Assembly: GCF_043290135.1 (NCBI RefSeq)
Contig: NW_027464603.1
Coordinates: 1,736,001 to 1,800,000, forward strand
From: Rhipicephalus microplus
Lineage: Eukaryota; Arthropoda; Arachnida; Ixodida; Ixodidae
Direction of reading: 5' to 3'
Length of the DNA: 64,000 nt
The position numbers and the translations under genes are program-made. The notes beneath the pieces are model-generated. The model was not told where the DNA came from. It worked only from the letters and a program-made list of their open reading frames with translations, and did no database searches. Below are positions 11,469 to 22,873 of this stretch, one piece after another; position 1 is the stretch's first letter; each line of letters opens with the position of its first letter.

Positions 11469-11797
11469 GTAAGTGCAACGTTGAAATCAGTATTTATATA
11501 ACTTCCTGCCGTAGTAACTTACGGTGTCTTCTATTGGCAGATTCGGAGCTCTTCCGGCAATACTTTTTCCTGCTCCATGCAGAGAAAGTCTATTTCATCT
11601 GCGGATTGAGAGTGCTTCTTGTGTGTTTTGGCGGATTGAAAGTGCTCCCTTTATGTTTCATTGGCAGAACTGGAGCAGCTCCGGTGCGAGATCCACTCCA
11701 CGGAGAAACTTTTTCTACTCCGCCAAAATTGGCGGATTCGATCGGAAGTCGCAAGCGCCTTGTGCCTTGAAACGGTGCCAACTTTGGGCACACCAAA
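11469..11797. other. Spacer with short internally repeated sequence
   Basis: GGATTGAGAGTGCTTC and GGATTGAAAGTGCTCC are near copies, and related GCGGATT-type words recur to 11880. An acceptor-like CTTCTATTGGCAG ends at 11541 and would keep the phase of the preceding exon. The following frame looks repeat-derived, so I do not call it an exon. Confidence 0.35.
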
Positions 11798-12009
11798 TAT
11801 AGTGAACTAGAACCAAAACCCAAGTGGTGCGAACGGAGGAGCTTCAAAATGTATTCGCTGAAGCGGATTGAGTCTTCTGACCACAAGGATGGCGGCTGCG
11901 CCTCTACATGGCGCTCTGCTTTTTTTCTTGTTAGCTTTTAAATGCAAAGTATTTCTTAGCAAATTTCGACAAATTTGAGCGTGTCTACCTATCTATTTAT
12001 CTAGCCGCC

Positions 12010-12930
12010 TATGACTATACGCTCTCCTGGCTGTTTCGATGATTGTATCAATACCAAACTTGGTATGGCATACCATGAGTGTAAGAAGAACTTATTTTAC
12101 TAGTCATAACATAAAAATCATGACTTGTAATGAATATCACAATATAATTTTCATGGTCCTGTAGCTCTTGTGGTGGTTTCATTCACAAGGCATGTTACAA
12201 AACTGGTATGGTATGACATGATTGCGTGGTGAACACAAGTGGCAGACCTTAACACGAAACTCATGGCATGCGCGTCATGTATCAGCATGACTACACGCCA
12301 CACTCATGATGCAGTCGCCGCCGTTTTACTAGCGTCACATATGCCAAATTTGGTATTTCCGTGTGTGAATTCATGACGAAGGTATGTGACTGGTGCATGC
12401 ATGATAATCATGAGATGCGTGTCATGTAGAAACATGACTACACGCCACGCTTATGATGCATTGGCAGCCATTTCGCAAGCTTCACTTGTACCAAATTTGG
12501 TATTACAGGACGTGAATGGAGGACGAAGGTATGACACTGGTGCAAAAATGATAAACATGAGATGCGTGTCATCAAACAACATAACTACAAGCTACGCTCA
12601 TGATGTGCTCGCGGCCGTTTCACTAGCTTCGCATGTGCCATGCTCGGTATTACGTGACGCGCATGAATGACATAGGTGAATGACACATCCAAACGTGATA
12701 ATTACGACATGTGTATTATGTAACAACATGACTACAAGCCACATTCATGATGCGTTCGTGGCCATTTCGCTACCTTCACATATGTCAAGTTTGGCATTAC
12801 GTGATGCCAATCGATGACGAAGGTATGTGACTGATGCAAACATAATATTCCTGAGATGCGTGTTATGTGAGAACATGACTACATGCCACAGTCTAGGCGC
12901 TAATACATTTCGACATGACGCACTGCATGT
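12010..12930. repeat. Satellite, about 147-bp monomers, six units
   Basis: A recurring word, CCAAATTTGGTATT and variants, begins at 12054, 12198, 12343, 12491, 12638 and 12785, giving periods of 144-148 bp. Other shared words between units are ATGACTACACGCCAC, TCATGATGC, ACGAAGGTATGTGAC and GAGATGCGTGTCATG. Units have diverged by perhaps 15-25 percent. The period is close to nucleosome length. It is non-coding. Confidence 0.8.
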
Positions 12931-13264
12931 GTTCACCGGCGTTCATTTCATCGCGTCATGCCGGCGTTGGCATGCCAGGTGCCGGGCCTGCCATATACTC
13001 CCAGGCACGCTCGGCGCTGCGTTGCTTTGACGCATGCACGTTTCAGCGTGTCCAACGTACCTCCATCACGAAAAGAGGGAGATGCAGTGTTGTCTGTGTA
13101 ACTAATCGGCGCGAAAGGCAGCATGTCGCGATTCGCGCTGGATGTCGTCGGGCCACGCCGAAGAACGCTGGTCGCGTTTGGCATCAGAGTATAGACTGCT
13201 CGCGTTTTGCTAACGTAGCGTCGTTGTGCCCAGCGTGCGCGTGCGTCAACGCTACATTACAGTA
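12931..13264. other. GC-richer insert interrupting the satellite
   Basis: The tandem period breaks at about 12890-12930 and resumes at about 13265. The intervening sequence is CpG-rich and shares words such as TCCAACGT, GAGGGAGA.GCAG and CGTTTTGCTA with 14340-14420, so it belongs to another dispersed repeat. An open frame across it (12915-13304) has no recognisable domain. Confidence 0.45.
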
Positions 13265-13560
13265 TATTAGGCCTTTCATGATGTGCTCGGGGTCGTTTTG
13301 CTAGCTCAACATTCACCAAATTTGGTGTTACGTGACGTCAATGAATGACAAAATTTATGACTGGTACAAACATGATAATCTTGAGAGGCTTTTCATGTAA
13401 GATCACGACAACCTACCACGCTCATAGCGTGCTCGTGGTCATTTCGCTCGCTAAACATATACTAAATATAGTATCACAAGACGTGAATAGATGCGAAATT
13501 AAAAGACACATCCAAGCAGGATAATAATGGCACGGAAGTCATGTACGGCATCATTTATCC
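13265..13560. repeat. Satellite resumes, two units
   Basis: CCAAATTTGGTGTT at 13316 and ACTAAATATAGTATC at about 13461 continue the 145-147 bp spacing seen before the interruption. The second unit is the more diverged. Confidence 0.65.
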
Positions 13561-14260
13561 CTACCTGGTAACGTGTTGCTAATTTTGAAGGGACATATCA
13601 TCATTTCTCATTCATGCTTTGCATAACATCTATTCCCACTGCGCGTGGGATCTGCCCACTTTTTTTGTAGAAGGAGAAAGATTGTAGTTTAGCGCTGATC
13701 GACATGACTTGGTGCGTTTTCCGGTATGTTGGTGTATCCCCCACGTCTTCAATTACTGCAGCTGTGTCGTAATAGATGTCGTTACACTAATTAAAAAAAC
13801 ATACTAAAAATTTTTGTTCCCTACAGACCCCTGAGTGACGCCACCGCAGATGCACGTTCCGATCCGAGATTTTAGACGAAACGCGAGTCAGCGCGCCCTA
13901 ATTTAGTAGTGTCCGTCGCCGTGGCACTGCGTAGCCAGAAGGGCTCTCCGGTGTAGTAATTACTGGCGTATTGTTTTGCATGTTTCTTCAAGAATCTAGT
14001 TAAACTAACCTCGCACGTGTCCCCCCGTGCAGGGGGTTTTAAAGCTGGTCGAAGTGAACAGGATTCACGTTTTCTATGTAAATGCGTATTGGCCATCCGA
14101 AGAAATTCAGCGCGCGTAGCTTGCAAGTCATTCTAATGGCAGGCCATGTCCGCATAGCTGTAGCGGACGAGAAACAGTGATGGGAACGACGACGTCACAA
14201 AGAAGGGAACGAGTAGCGCCACCTGCCTTTTTGTGCCAAATGGCACGGCCGAACCCGCCT
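13561..14260. other. Spacer inside the inverted-repeat block, no gene seen
   Basis: Mixed composition. No domain, RNA motif or tandem repeat was recognised. Confidence 0.4.
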
Positions 14261-14297
14261 GTTGGTACCACTAAGATGTTGGTTCTAGTTCACTATA

Positions 14298-16404
14298 GCG
14301 CCAACAGCCGCCGGTCACATCAGTTGCGCCTCACGTCGGAGCTCACGTTTTGCTAGCGTTGCATCGCTGTGTCCAACGTGCCTACTTTAGCAAGAAGGGA
14401 GACGCAGGCTTTGCGTACTAATTTGACTCTGCCATTTGCAGCAGAAAAAGCGCGTTTGTTTCATTGGTAAATTCCCTTCTGTTGCCTTTTGTCGCAGCGG
14501 AGTGCTCCAGTGCAGAGTTAGTTGGCCACTCTAAATCCTCTAATCATGGATATCATTACAGAACTTGCACGGGTCTTTTGTCCTAATGTCTTTCCGCGAC
14601 CAAACCTTCGAGGTATGACTAACCAACAATCACGTGCCGCTATCATCGTTTCGTTGCATTTAGTCTCTTCTATTTGGACTTTTCTAACGTGGGCGCCAAA
14701 GAAATGTCTAGCGGGAGGCAACATTCATAGACTGGCAACCCACTAGAATTGGCGAAGCTCCGTCTTTGTATGAAAGTGTTCATGCGGTTGCAGTGGTAGC
14801 CGGTTTCAAAGGCCCACTCACCAGGTATCACAATTTTGAGCTGACAAGCGCAATGCGTACATCGGGTGTTCCGGACCATGTCTGCCGAACTTTGTAACAC
14901 TACGCGCCGCAAAAAAGGGACAAACGTAAGGATCAACGCTGCTTCCTCTTCCTTTCGCGAGCGCGCGCCCAGTGAATGACGTATGGGTAAGAATTGTCCA
15001 ACGCACACGGCTGGGCTGTGACTACAGCGGTACGTCACCAACAGTGACACGAAAACAGTGGCACGTGACATGGCAAAAATAGTTTAACACGACATGCGTA
15101 GTTTATGTATTTTGTTGCTTGAACAGATTATTAAAGCTTGAGATAAATGATGAGACGCAATAAGGGAATGTGCATGTCTTTACTGTTCTCCCCCCCCTCC
15201 GTGAATTTCAACTAGATGTGGGGTATTGTGCCTTCGTTTTGCGTGTGTTCGTGTCCCCACAGTAAGCGAATCAAGCAGACGCTGCTCCTGGAAAACAAAA
15301 TTGTCCTGTGCATTCGAACACTAATGTATTCTACCACGTCAAACCAAGCCAGCGTGTCAAAACCAACCCGTAGAAACAGTCAGTACACCAAAAATAGCGC
15401 TGGTCAAAAAAAAACAACGCTGCTCGCGTGCTCGGTGGTTGGGCTTCTTCGGGGATGTCATGCGCACGTGACGTCTTGGTAGAATGCCGGAGAGTGTAGG
15501 GAAGAGTTTCGGCTTGCGAAGACTACGCGGAGGAGCGGCAAGTGCTTCGAGCACGTCTGCTCTTATTCTCTTTTCGCGTCATAAAAAAACTGTTTTCTCA
15601 CATTGTTATCAACGGATTGAAAACAAATGTGACATAATGCTCTTCATCAGACACACAAGAACTTCCACGGTCTTACTAAAATTTGTTATGGGACCTGATG
15701 CATGGCCCTTTGAATGCAGAGCACAATATCGCACATCGGCGTCAGGGGCAGCACCATCGACACCCCTACTGCGCATGCTCGCGTCTCGTGCCGATGCTAG
15801 AAGACACCCGCAGAAATATTGCTCGGGGAGCCAATCAAAAACGAAACCTCACCAGTTTACACTTCTAGTACACTCTAACCGGGTGTTCAGCAAGCCGAGT
15901 ATGCGCACTGAGCGCGGACCTCTTCCACGTAATAATTACTTTGGAATGTGGGCGGTGTGGAAAAAGCGGCAAAGCGCGTGTTCGTAATTCAATCAAGGGC
16001 GCCTTTATTTCGCTTTCCCTTGACGCTTTGCTTAACCCGAGTAAATGCGATGAAAGCAGCTGTAAATTCAACCAGTAGTGGTGCATAACCCAACATCAGC
16101 GTCCCCAACACTCAAAGGCAACGCTTCTCCTTCAATCAATAAACAAAAATAATGAAGAGCTGATGACAAATAAATATTCCCAAACCATACCCCGCTCGGC
16201 AAGAATAACGCGATAACTTCAACACACTGAAATGCATTTACTCGAGCTTGCCCCATGAGAATATGCTAGCGGCTTTTTTTCACACGAGGGTGTTTTATGC
16301 TGTTTTCCACTACGGCTCCTCTGACGTATTTCCGGCAAAAATATGACGTTGCGAAATACGCACTGAAATAACAGAAAGAAAGAAAAACTTGAAGGCAAGA
16401 ATTC
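14298..16404. other. Spacer, no firm gene
   Basis: Open frames occur here (for example 133 codons on minus from 15071 and 167 codons on plus from 15484), but neither has a domain I recognise. The sequence is CpG-containing and moderately GC-rich, which lengthens chance frames. One weak exon candidate is listed separately. Confidence 0.4.
14822..14879 (-). CDS. Very weak candidate first coding exon
   Basis: On the minus strand an ATG at 14879 in good context (GACATGG) opens MVRNTRCTHCACQLKIVIP and meets a strong donor (CTG|GTGAGT) at 14822. The C-x2-C pattern hints at a zinc-binding start, but the segment is only 58 nt and nothing downstream was identified. Confidence 0.13.
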
Positions 16405-16467
16405 TTTGTGCGGACTTGAATCCGCAACCTCTCGAACTGCAGTGCGCGGCGCTATACACTGCGCCAC
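16405..16467 (-). repeat. tRNA-derived sequence (SINE head or tRNA pseudogene)
   Basis: On the minus strand TGGCGCAGTGTATAGCGCC resembles a Pol III A box. It is followed after about 20 nt by GCGGATTCAAGTCCGC, a T-arm-like hairpin carrying a B-box-like GATTCAAGTCC. The T-loop size is not canonical and no full cloverleaf with an acceptor stem was found, so this is a tRNA-derived repeat rather than a working tRNA gene. Confidence 0.45.
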
Positions 16468-16689
16468 AGTGTTTTTTTTGTTTTATTGCCTGTTTTTCGG
16501 TGCGTACATCAAACCACAAGCATAACAGAAACAAGCAGTGGTGTACAAGCAAGCAGTGGCATACAAAGAAGCAGTGGTGTACAAGAAACAAGCAGTTCCT
16601 ACAAGATGGACACAAATTAAAATTTTCTAAGGGCTGCCAGAGGTTCTACCCTCGACAACCACTCAGGTCAGTCTCCTAAGCTTTGTGCA

Positions 16690-18099
16690 GTTCTACAAGC
16701 TTGGCTTTACATTACCGAAAATACATTCGTGCAGGCTGTGCATCCCGATTGCGATAAAATCTCACCTTATGGGCCCGCCATAAAAAGTGAAAATCTCTTA
16801 CCATAATGATATATAGGCATTCCCTCTTCGTCAACTGTTGAGAGAAACGCTATACCATAAGAATATAAAGGAAATTTCCTCGTTATCATCCTTAGATTTA
16901 CGCTCCAAAAATATACTCCTTTCCAACAATTTAAAAAAAACTTGGTCTTTAGGTTCCGGTTTTTTACAGGTGGAGCAATTTGTTCCTCATAGTGAGTAAA
17001 AACCACGGTCTGCTTCAGATGTTCTGATAGATACTGTACTCATGTGAAGCTTGAAAAAGACTTCGAGGCAAAATTCATTGCATAATTTTAACCCGCTTGA
17101 GCACATCTTGCCCTGGACCTCCAGTGTACATGGCACGGTAAGGAGTTCTGGTAGAACAAAATCACAAACATCTTTGTACAATTTTTTCGAGTTACTGAAA
17201 ACAAATATTCATTAGAAAATCTAACCGAAAAATACCGTTTACTTAGACTATCCTCCTTAAGATATCCGCGGGGAGCAATGGTCATGTGACTCGCACCAAC
17301 CATGTAATAAGGCTAACTCCTCATCAGTCTCAGTTGGCACACTGTGCGTAAGAATAGATCCTCTGGGTAGCGAAAAAAAAACCTATTTACGACTTGGAAT
17401 ATGGATGTGGTAAACCCAGGCCTCCGTGTTTAACTCTTCGATACAGAATGGTTCGACTGCATCTTTCGTAGTCTTAGGTCCACAAGAACACTGTGAAGAT
17501 GCGATGAAGCTTCTCTTTTCCCTCGAATAATGCAAAACTTGCACCACATACCAAAGTTTTCAGGCAAAGAAGAGAATGCACACAGTCACTCGCCCTCGAA
17601 AACACTGACAGGTGATTCCCGTTGCATCTAGTACATTTTGTCCGGATTTCTTTCGATTGTTCTTGCCATGATTTCTCGTTATGTTTACAACATTCCAGTG
17701 GAACACCAAGGTACTTGACAATTGTGGTCACCCACTTAACATTGCCAAAATAGTCTCATCTGGACAACCAATCTTCTTGCCAGAAGCCCAGACGCTTTCC
17801 CCAGTATACAAGACTGCCAGTTGCGTAGCGTAACGTTTTAACAACAGCGAAACTACCATCACTTTAGTTATGTATGGTAACACTATCTTGATCGGTACAA
17901 CAAACAGCCACATCATCGGCATATGCCAGAATTTCAACTTCAGATTTTTGCAACTTAAAGGCATGATTGCTGCTTTTTAAGTTGTTGCCAAGCACAATGA
18001 CTCTGTATGTAAACTTAAAAGTAGAGGACTCAGCGGACAGCCATGACACACAAAACGCTCTACAGTAATTATATATCCCAGAGACTTGCTGACTATCAA
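16690..18099 (-). pseudogene. Non-LTR retrotransposon RT and C-terminal region, broken
   Basis: Minus-strand frames read, in order: reverse transcriptase with catalytic YADD (17912-17923, context ILAYADDVAVCC), a KYLGVPLE segment and the RT thumb (17474-17731), and then the C-terminal region typical of tick L1/R4-like LINEs (VTRK, LYKDVCDF, ADRGFY, NCSTCKKPE). At least two frameshifts and several stops are present. The 5' part is missing: homology stops at about 18099, where an unrelated dispersed repeat begins. This 5' truncation is the usual outcome of LINE insertion. Confidence 0.7.
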
Positions 18100-18136
18100 T
18101 ATCGTGAACTAGAACCAACATCCTAGTGGTGCGAAC
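18100..18136 (+). repeat. Third copy of the TATAGTGAACTAGAACCAA repeat
   Basis: Reads TATCGTGAACTAGAACCAAC with continuation CTAGTGGTGCGAAC and AGGAGCTT, closely matching 11798-11850. It starts exactly where the LINE fragment's homology ends. Confidence 0.6.
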
Positions 18137-18784
18137 AGAGGAGCTTTGCCGAGGCCAGAATCCCGGCTCACGAAGGGCTAGTTCCTAAAACGTCCACTAC
18201 ATGCCACGTGAAGTTCAACCCTTCTCCACGTTCCCGCTATTCTCCTCCCACCATGAAAGTGGCGACTTTCGTGCAGAAATGGGTTAGTCATTCAACTGCT
18301 TGCTTTCCGTCATCCCTCATTGTGGAAGCCGGATATTAGTGTCCTCGCCACTAGCCATTTGTTCAGGCGCTGCACCTTGCTCCCTACCGGGCTGCAGAAA
18401 GTAGCCACTTTCTTCTTCTAACCACTGCCATAATGCCTACAGTGTTCAAGAGCCGGCCGGTGTGGAGGGCACTAGTATGTTTAGAACCAGCCATGCATGA
18501 TTTTTTTCAGACTGAGGAGTTCTGTCTTTCTTTGGCTCGGATAAATTTCTGTCCTGACTGAACAGTATAGTCATGAACAATTTATGTACGAAGAACTTAA
18601 GGCCAGCTGAAATTATTTTTTTTGCATTTTTCTTCTCTTCAGTTGTATTGCATTGTATTTAAATTTCAGCTTCACTATTTAGTGCTTTAAAATTGTACTC
18701 CCTAGTTATCTCTGTGAAAGCTCTTTCACTTTCTTATGTCTACTTAGCGCTTTTGTTGTGCCTCGCTGTTCGTATAGAGATAAA
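18137..18784. other. Spacer, no gene seen
   Basis: No domain or RNA signal. AT content rises toward the SINE insertion. Confidence 0.5.
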
Positions 18785-18796
18785 TATATTTCAGTT

Positions 18797-19033
18797 GATG
18801 ATTGATATGTGGGGTTTAACGTCCCAAAACCACCATATGATTATGAGAGACGCCGTAGTGGAGGGCTCCGGAAATTTTGACCACCTGGGGTTCTTTAACG
18901 TGCACCCTAATCTGAGCACACGGGCAACATTTCCGCCTCCATCGGAAATGCAGCCGCCGCAGCCGGGATTCAAACCCACGACTTGTGGGTCAGCAGCCGA
19001 GTACCTTAGCCACTAGTCCACCACGGCGGGGAG
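18797..19033 (-). mobile_element. Ruka-like tRNA-derived SINE, full length, with TSD
   Basis: Reading the minus strand, the copy starts with a tRNA-like head (CCGCCGTGGTGGACTAGTGG A-box region, GGTTTGAATCCCGG-like B box). It continues through a conserved body and ends in the ATATCAATCATC tail. It is flanked by a perfect 12-bp direct repeat TATATTTCAGTT (18785-18796 and 19034-19045), the mark of LINE-mediated insertion. It would have been transcribed by Pol III and mobilised by a partner LINE. The family name is by recognition. Confidence 0.88.
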
Positions 19034-19045
19034 TATATTTCAGTT

Positions 19046-19757
19046 AAAAAAAAGAGGGGGTACGGAGTGCAAAGCCTACCCGGGACGCGCAGCGCAATCA
19101 CAGCGCGAGCTCGAGGAGTGGCTTTTATAGAGCACTTTATAATTTATTGTTAGCGTATCATTTGCTAGCATCTCATCGCGGGCATCTTATTTTATAAGGA
19201 ACTCTTCATAGTTTCTTAATAAACTACGCTTCAAATACTGGATGTCATCAAATGACACTATTTTCTCAAGCTCCATCTTAACAAGCATCACTTGTTTTTC
19301 AGTGAATATTGATGAGTGACAAACTACTTTTTAAATCTAGAACCTTTATTTGCGTTTCTACACTCTGAGCTGCATTTAAATTGCCTTCACATATTAAAAA
19401 AAGAGTATTGGCTTAATTAGTTGTGTAACGCTTTATTTGGCGAAATGTCAGTGCGACATATGATCGGGAATTTCAAACTTTTGTTGCGCACATCACATAC
19501 CAAGTGCTTTATGCAACAGTCGTATGTGCAGGGATTTTCGTGCTATATACGTATGTGTTGAATACCTGTGCATCTATAGAGCAGCTATTGTACTTAAATC
19601 CTCTGCTGGTGATTTATGGTCCAATATGCTGATTTAGAAAGCAGTTTTCAACCCACACTGTTTCTTTCAGTACACATCTTAAGCAGGTAATTATTCTTCT
19701 TACGCCTGGGTGTCGTGGATTTAAGAACTTGATTCCACGATAAGAGGTTTGAAATAT
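19046..19757. other. AT-rich spacer, no gene seen
   Basis: Nothing recognisable on either strand. Confidence 0.5.
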
Positions 19758-19907
19758 CTATTGCATGTAACTTCATTTTTACCTGTGGTCAAATAAAAAT
19801 ATTCATAGTAATCAACCCTTTCACTGAATGGTCTATTGCATGTAACTTCATTTTTACCTGTGGTCAAACAAAAATATTCATAGTAATCAACCTTTTCACT
19901 GAATGGT
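19758..19907. repeat. Tandem duplication, 2 x 75 bp
   Basis: 19758-19832 is repeated at 19833-19907 with about two substitutions (AAATAAA/AAACAAA and CCCTTTC/CCTTTTC). The near-identity implies a recent duplication in otherwise unremarkable DNA. Confidence 0.92.
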
Positions 19908-22035
19908 CTCGGTAATGTATGTGTACACACTACATTCACCAGTCTTCGGCAGGAACACGAATCTCGCTGTTGCCAAGAATTAGAACTTCAACAGAGCAAT
20001 TAGCCTGTTTTTAAAACAGTAGTTGATTGACATTCAATTCATTACAAAAAGGAAGTCATTACTAGCAGTGATACGTTTTTCATTTAAATAAAGCAAAACT
20101 GCTTATTTACGTTTTCTGCCGATGTATACAGTGACCTTCAATCAGCCAAGGGGCCGCAGCTCACATGAGTGTATACGGGAAAAAGCTGCGGGCAAGATAC
20201 GGGCACGCATGAAACATGCAGCACTTCATTTTTAACAGCAGGGTGTTAAAGGTTGATTTCTAACCGTGCCGACGGCCACTCTAAACTCGGATGAGATGTG
20301 CCAAGGAAAGTAAAACATTAGCAAAGCTGCTCGAATATAGTAAGAAGTACGACAGGGAACTGAGGGAGAGGTAAAGAAGGGTTATGAGTAAGGAAACAAT
20401 TTGAGCTAAGCCACCAGCGCAGTAGTTTCTTCGGTATTTGCGCCACTAGTACGTAGCTGCACCAGTTTGATCTGCTTCTTTTGTATGGCTTCATTATCGA
20501 CATGGATTATGTATTGATGCTATATTCTTTGTATGCGCAGAGTCACACCACCTGCAGTAGTTTTGTTTGTAAATACTAAAAGGAGAAGTGATGAATGAAT
20601 ATATGATCAAACGAGCATAATATTGTGTTGATAAGCCTGCCTTTGTTTTCTTTAAACTGCTTGCTCTAGTTCAATATACATCCGGGAATCATTCATGAAC
20701 CGCTTTCTATTTTAAACCACCACCCTCTTATTCGCCGGTCATATTGAGAGTACTAATGCAGTCGCAAAATACATTGTTCCGTTCCGGAAAGCAAAAGAGA
20801 TGTTAAACGGCTTTTTCCATAATGAATACTTATGCCAGACTATTCATTACTGACGGTAGGGTTAGGTCATGGGTACTGTAGTATACAGGTACACACTGCT
20901 GGGCAATAGCCAAGTTTTTGGTTACGGAAAGCAACACAGTAATATAAAACTCAACTAAAGCGCTTTTCAACCATAGTATACTAAGTCATTATTTGCTAAT
21001 AACATTTCTTTCAGTTGACTTTCCGCTTTCAATACGTGTCAGCGACCAGGTCTTACTCAAATTATGGTTGCAGATGAGCATTTCTCATCATGAAGTTGAC
21101 TTCTCGTACTTTTGTGAAGCCTCCTAGGGACGTAAAGGTTTCAGTTCTGTCGACAGAATTATCCAACGTGGTGCATCATGGTGTCGTTTGTTTTATTTCA
21201 GTCTGCGCTCGCGCTTTTATAATGCTAAGCGGGTGTCACGCTATGTATCAAGAGGACGACCACCTAAACTCGGAGAAAAACGTGCGAAATGCGCACTGCG
21301 GGACAACTCTCCGTCCCTGGTAACCCTACCGGCAAAAAATAATTGCAGCCAGCCCAGCGCATCCTCCTCCCATATGTGCCGGGTACAAATGAAGCGCTCT
21401 CCGGAATTCTTGGAAAAGGGGGGTCACGGCGACTAACAATCCGTGACCCCCACGGCTTGTTACAAGCCTGGTCCGACGCTCACTCGCTTGCTACCGCGGC
21501 CGAAAGGTTGACTTAAGGAGAATTACATTGAAGTGTTCTGAAAGGTGCCGTGCTCCGAGTTTCGCGCACGTACATAGGAAAAAGCGAGTGTTTCTATTCA
21601 GCGGGCCCACGAAGCGGACGACTGGCTTGGCCTCACGATCTCGACGGGGGAGTCACCCGCTGGGCGCTAGCGTGCATATGGCTGAGCAAAAATAAAGTTT
21701 TACCCACCCCACCTCCCGTTCAGATGACGCCAACATAAGTACGAAGTCAGGACAATGGAACTGCAAAGCAGAACTCTTGCAGAGCCCTGTGAGAAGCACG
21801 ACCATAAGATCGACTTTGACAGAGCTTCTGTTCTAGAAACAGGAATAAATCTGGAAAGAAGGCTTTTGCTTGGACCCAGGCCCATTCAAAACACACCTGC
21901 AAACTTGAATCACTTGCAAGGAACAGCGTTACGGCCTCTGAGACGGGAGCGAAAAGGAAAGCCGGAGCCATAAAACAAGATTTGGAGATGCTTTATCTAC
22001 AAACAATCATCCCCTGAGGAAGAGACTGAATGATT
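19908..22035. other. Spacer with one polyA-like 3' end
   Basis: No domain-bearing frame. At 21691-21696 AATAAA is followed by GTTTTACCCACCCCACC. It is preceded by GC-richer sequence (21600-21680) and resembles the 3' end of a transcribed repeat such as a LINE tail on the plus strand. No coding part was found upstream. Confidence 0.4.
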
Positions 22036-22039
22036 TACT

Positions 22040-22363
22040 GAATGTCGGGCTATCAGTGAACTTGGCTGGGGCCGTATCAACTTCATAATTTTTCTACTTA
22101 GCTCATTCAATATGCCCACACTGAAGCTTGGAAACCTCGCTCTCCTTACAAAATGACCTCCAAAACACGCTGCGAGTTACATTGAAAAGCAAAAAGAACT
22201 GTGCATAGCGCTGGCTGCTAAAATGCTGCTTGTGTGCAAGTCATGGAACTAGTTAATCACACATTGCAAAAATTATCTTGGTAAATGCGCGAGTACCCAG
22301 AGCTACATACAATAATGAATAGTTAGCGCACTTGAGGAACTTGAACGTAACTACTATTATATG

Positions 22364-22385
<22 letters not shown>
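22040..22385 (+). repeat. Dispersed repeat, copy 1, ending in (TA)n
   Basis: Aligns with 42500-42825 over some 330 bp. Shared words include GTCGGGCTATC, TGAAGCTTGGAAA, GAGTTACATT, GCATAGCGC, GCTGCTAAAATGCTGCT and GTGTGCAAGTCATGGAACTA. Both copies run into a (TA)n tract at the same end. The unit could be an LTR or a non-autonomous element; no coding. Confidence 0.7.

Positions 22386-22428
<43 letters not shown>
22363..22428. repeat. (TA)n(TG)n microsatellite
   Basis: About 24 bp of alternating TA runs directly into about 40 bp of alternating TG. Confidence 0.95.
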
Positions 22429-22429
<1 letters not shown>

Positions 22430-22437
22430 AGCACTCA

Positions 22438-22570
22438 AGGACGTCATTATGACTTTATTGTTTTCTCTGCAAGCGCATCTTTGTCCTCTTTTGAACAGCG
22501 CCACATACCAGCCTGCCAGCATCTACAGAAATAATACTTGCAGAACTTGTGCTAGTGGCGTTAGCACCCT
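22438..22570 (-). repeat. Probable 3' LTR remnant of element A
   Basis: Shares with 26322-26470, in the same orientation, the words GGACGTCA, TTGTCCTCT, TTGAACAGC, GCCTGCCAGC and GAAATAATACTTGCA. The right copy has about 20 extra bases near its start. The pair brackets the pol region, as LTRs would. TG...CA ends could not be fixed. Confidence 0.5.
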
Positions 22571-22873
22571 TCTCAAAAAGCATCGTCGCGATGTCATAAC
22601 ATAAATACCAGATGAAAAGAAAACGCATACGATAAGCAGCAGAGAAGGGGTTTTTCACAATCACTGTGTGTATACTCAAGGGAGTTCGAAGAATGGTCAG
22701 CGTTGGTAAAATGGTTTCATTATCGAAACAAGGACGACGTGTGGCTGTTGGGAACGGCGGAATTGACTAGCCATGTCCTCGTCATGAACGTCGTCGTTCA
22801 CTTTGCTGAGACAATAGAGAACTCTATAGGGACTAAAGTAGTGGTTCAACAACTTTTCTGACCAGCCCCGTTG

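Larger units (their letters stand above)
11798..14297. mobile_element. 2.5-kb block bounded by short inverted repeats
   Basis: The left end reads TATAGTGAACTAGAACCAA at 11798. The right end, on the opposite strand from 14297, begins with the same TATAGTGAACTAGAACCAA, and similarity continues for about 37 nt (AGTGGT, then CAAC/GAAC). A third copy lies at 18100-18136. Inside are the roughly 147-bp satellite and GC-richer sequence without transposase. It could be a non-autonomous DNA transposon carrying satellite, or two chance insertions of one small repeat in opposite orientation. Confidence 0.4.

Noticed and set aside
11026..11478. Val-rich frame on the minus strand opposite the Thr-rich exon
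   Set aside because: Mirror of the Thr codons. The plus strand has the splice sites and the balanced codon use.
12386..12670. Repetitive open frame across the satellite
   Set aside because: The period of about 147 bp keeps the frame open across some units, but other units break it.
12010..13560. CRISPR-like array
   Set aside because: Repeats are long, diverged and contiguous with no spacers; eukaryotic satellite.
14670..15071. 133-codon minus-strand frame as a gene
   Set aside because: No recognisable domain, and overlapping frames on both strands are of similar length. Only a tiny exon candidate inside it has a splice signal.
15484..15987. 167-codon plus-strand frame
   Set aside because: No family features, no splice or promoter context. 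The composition fits chance in GC-richer DNA.
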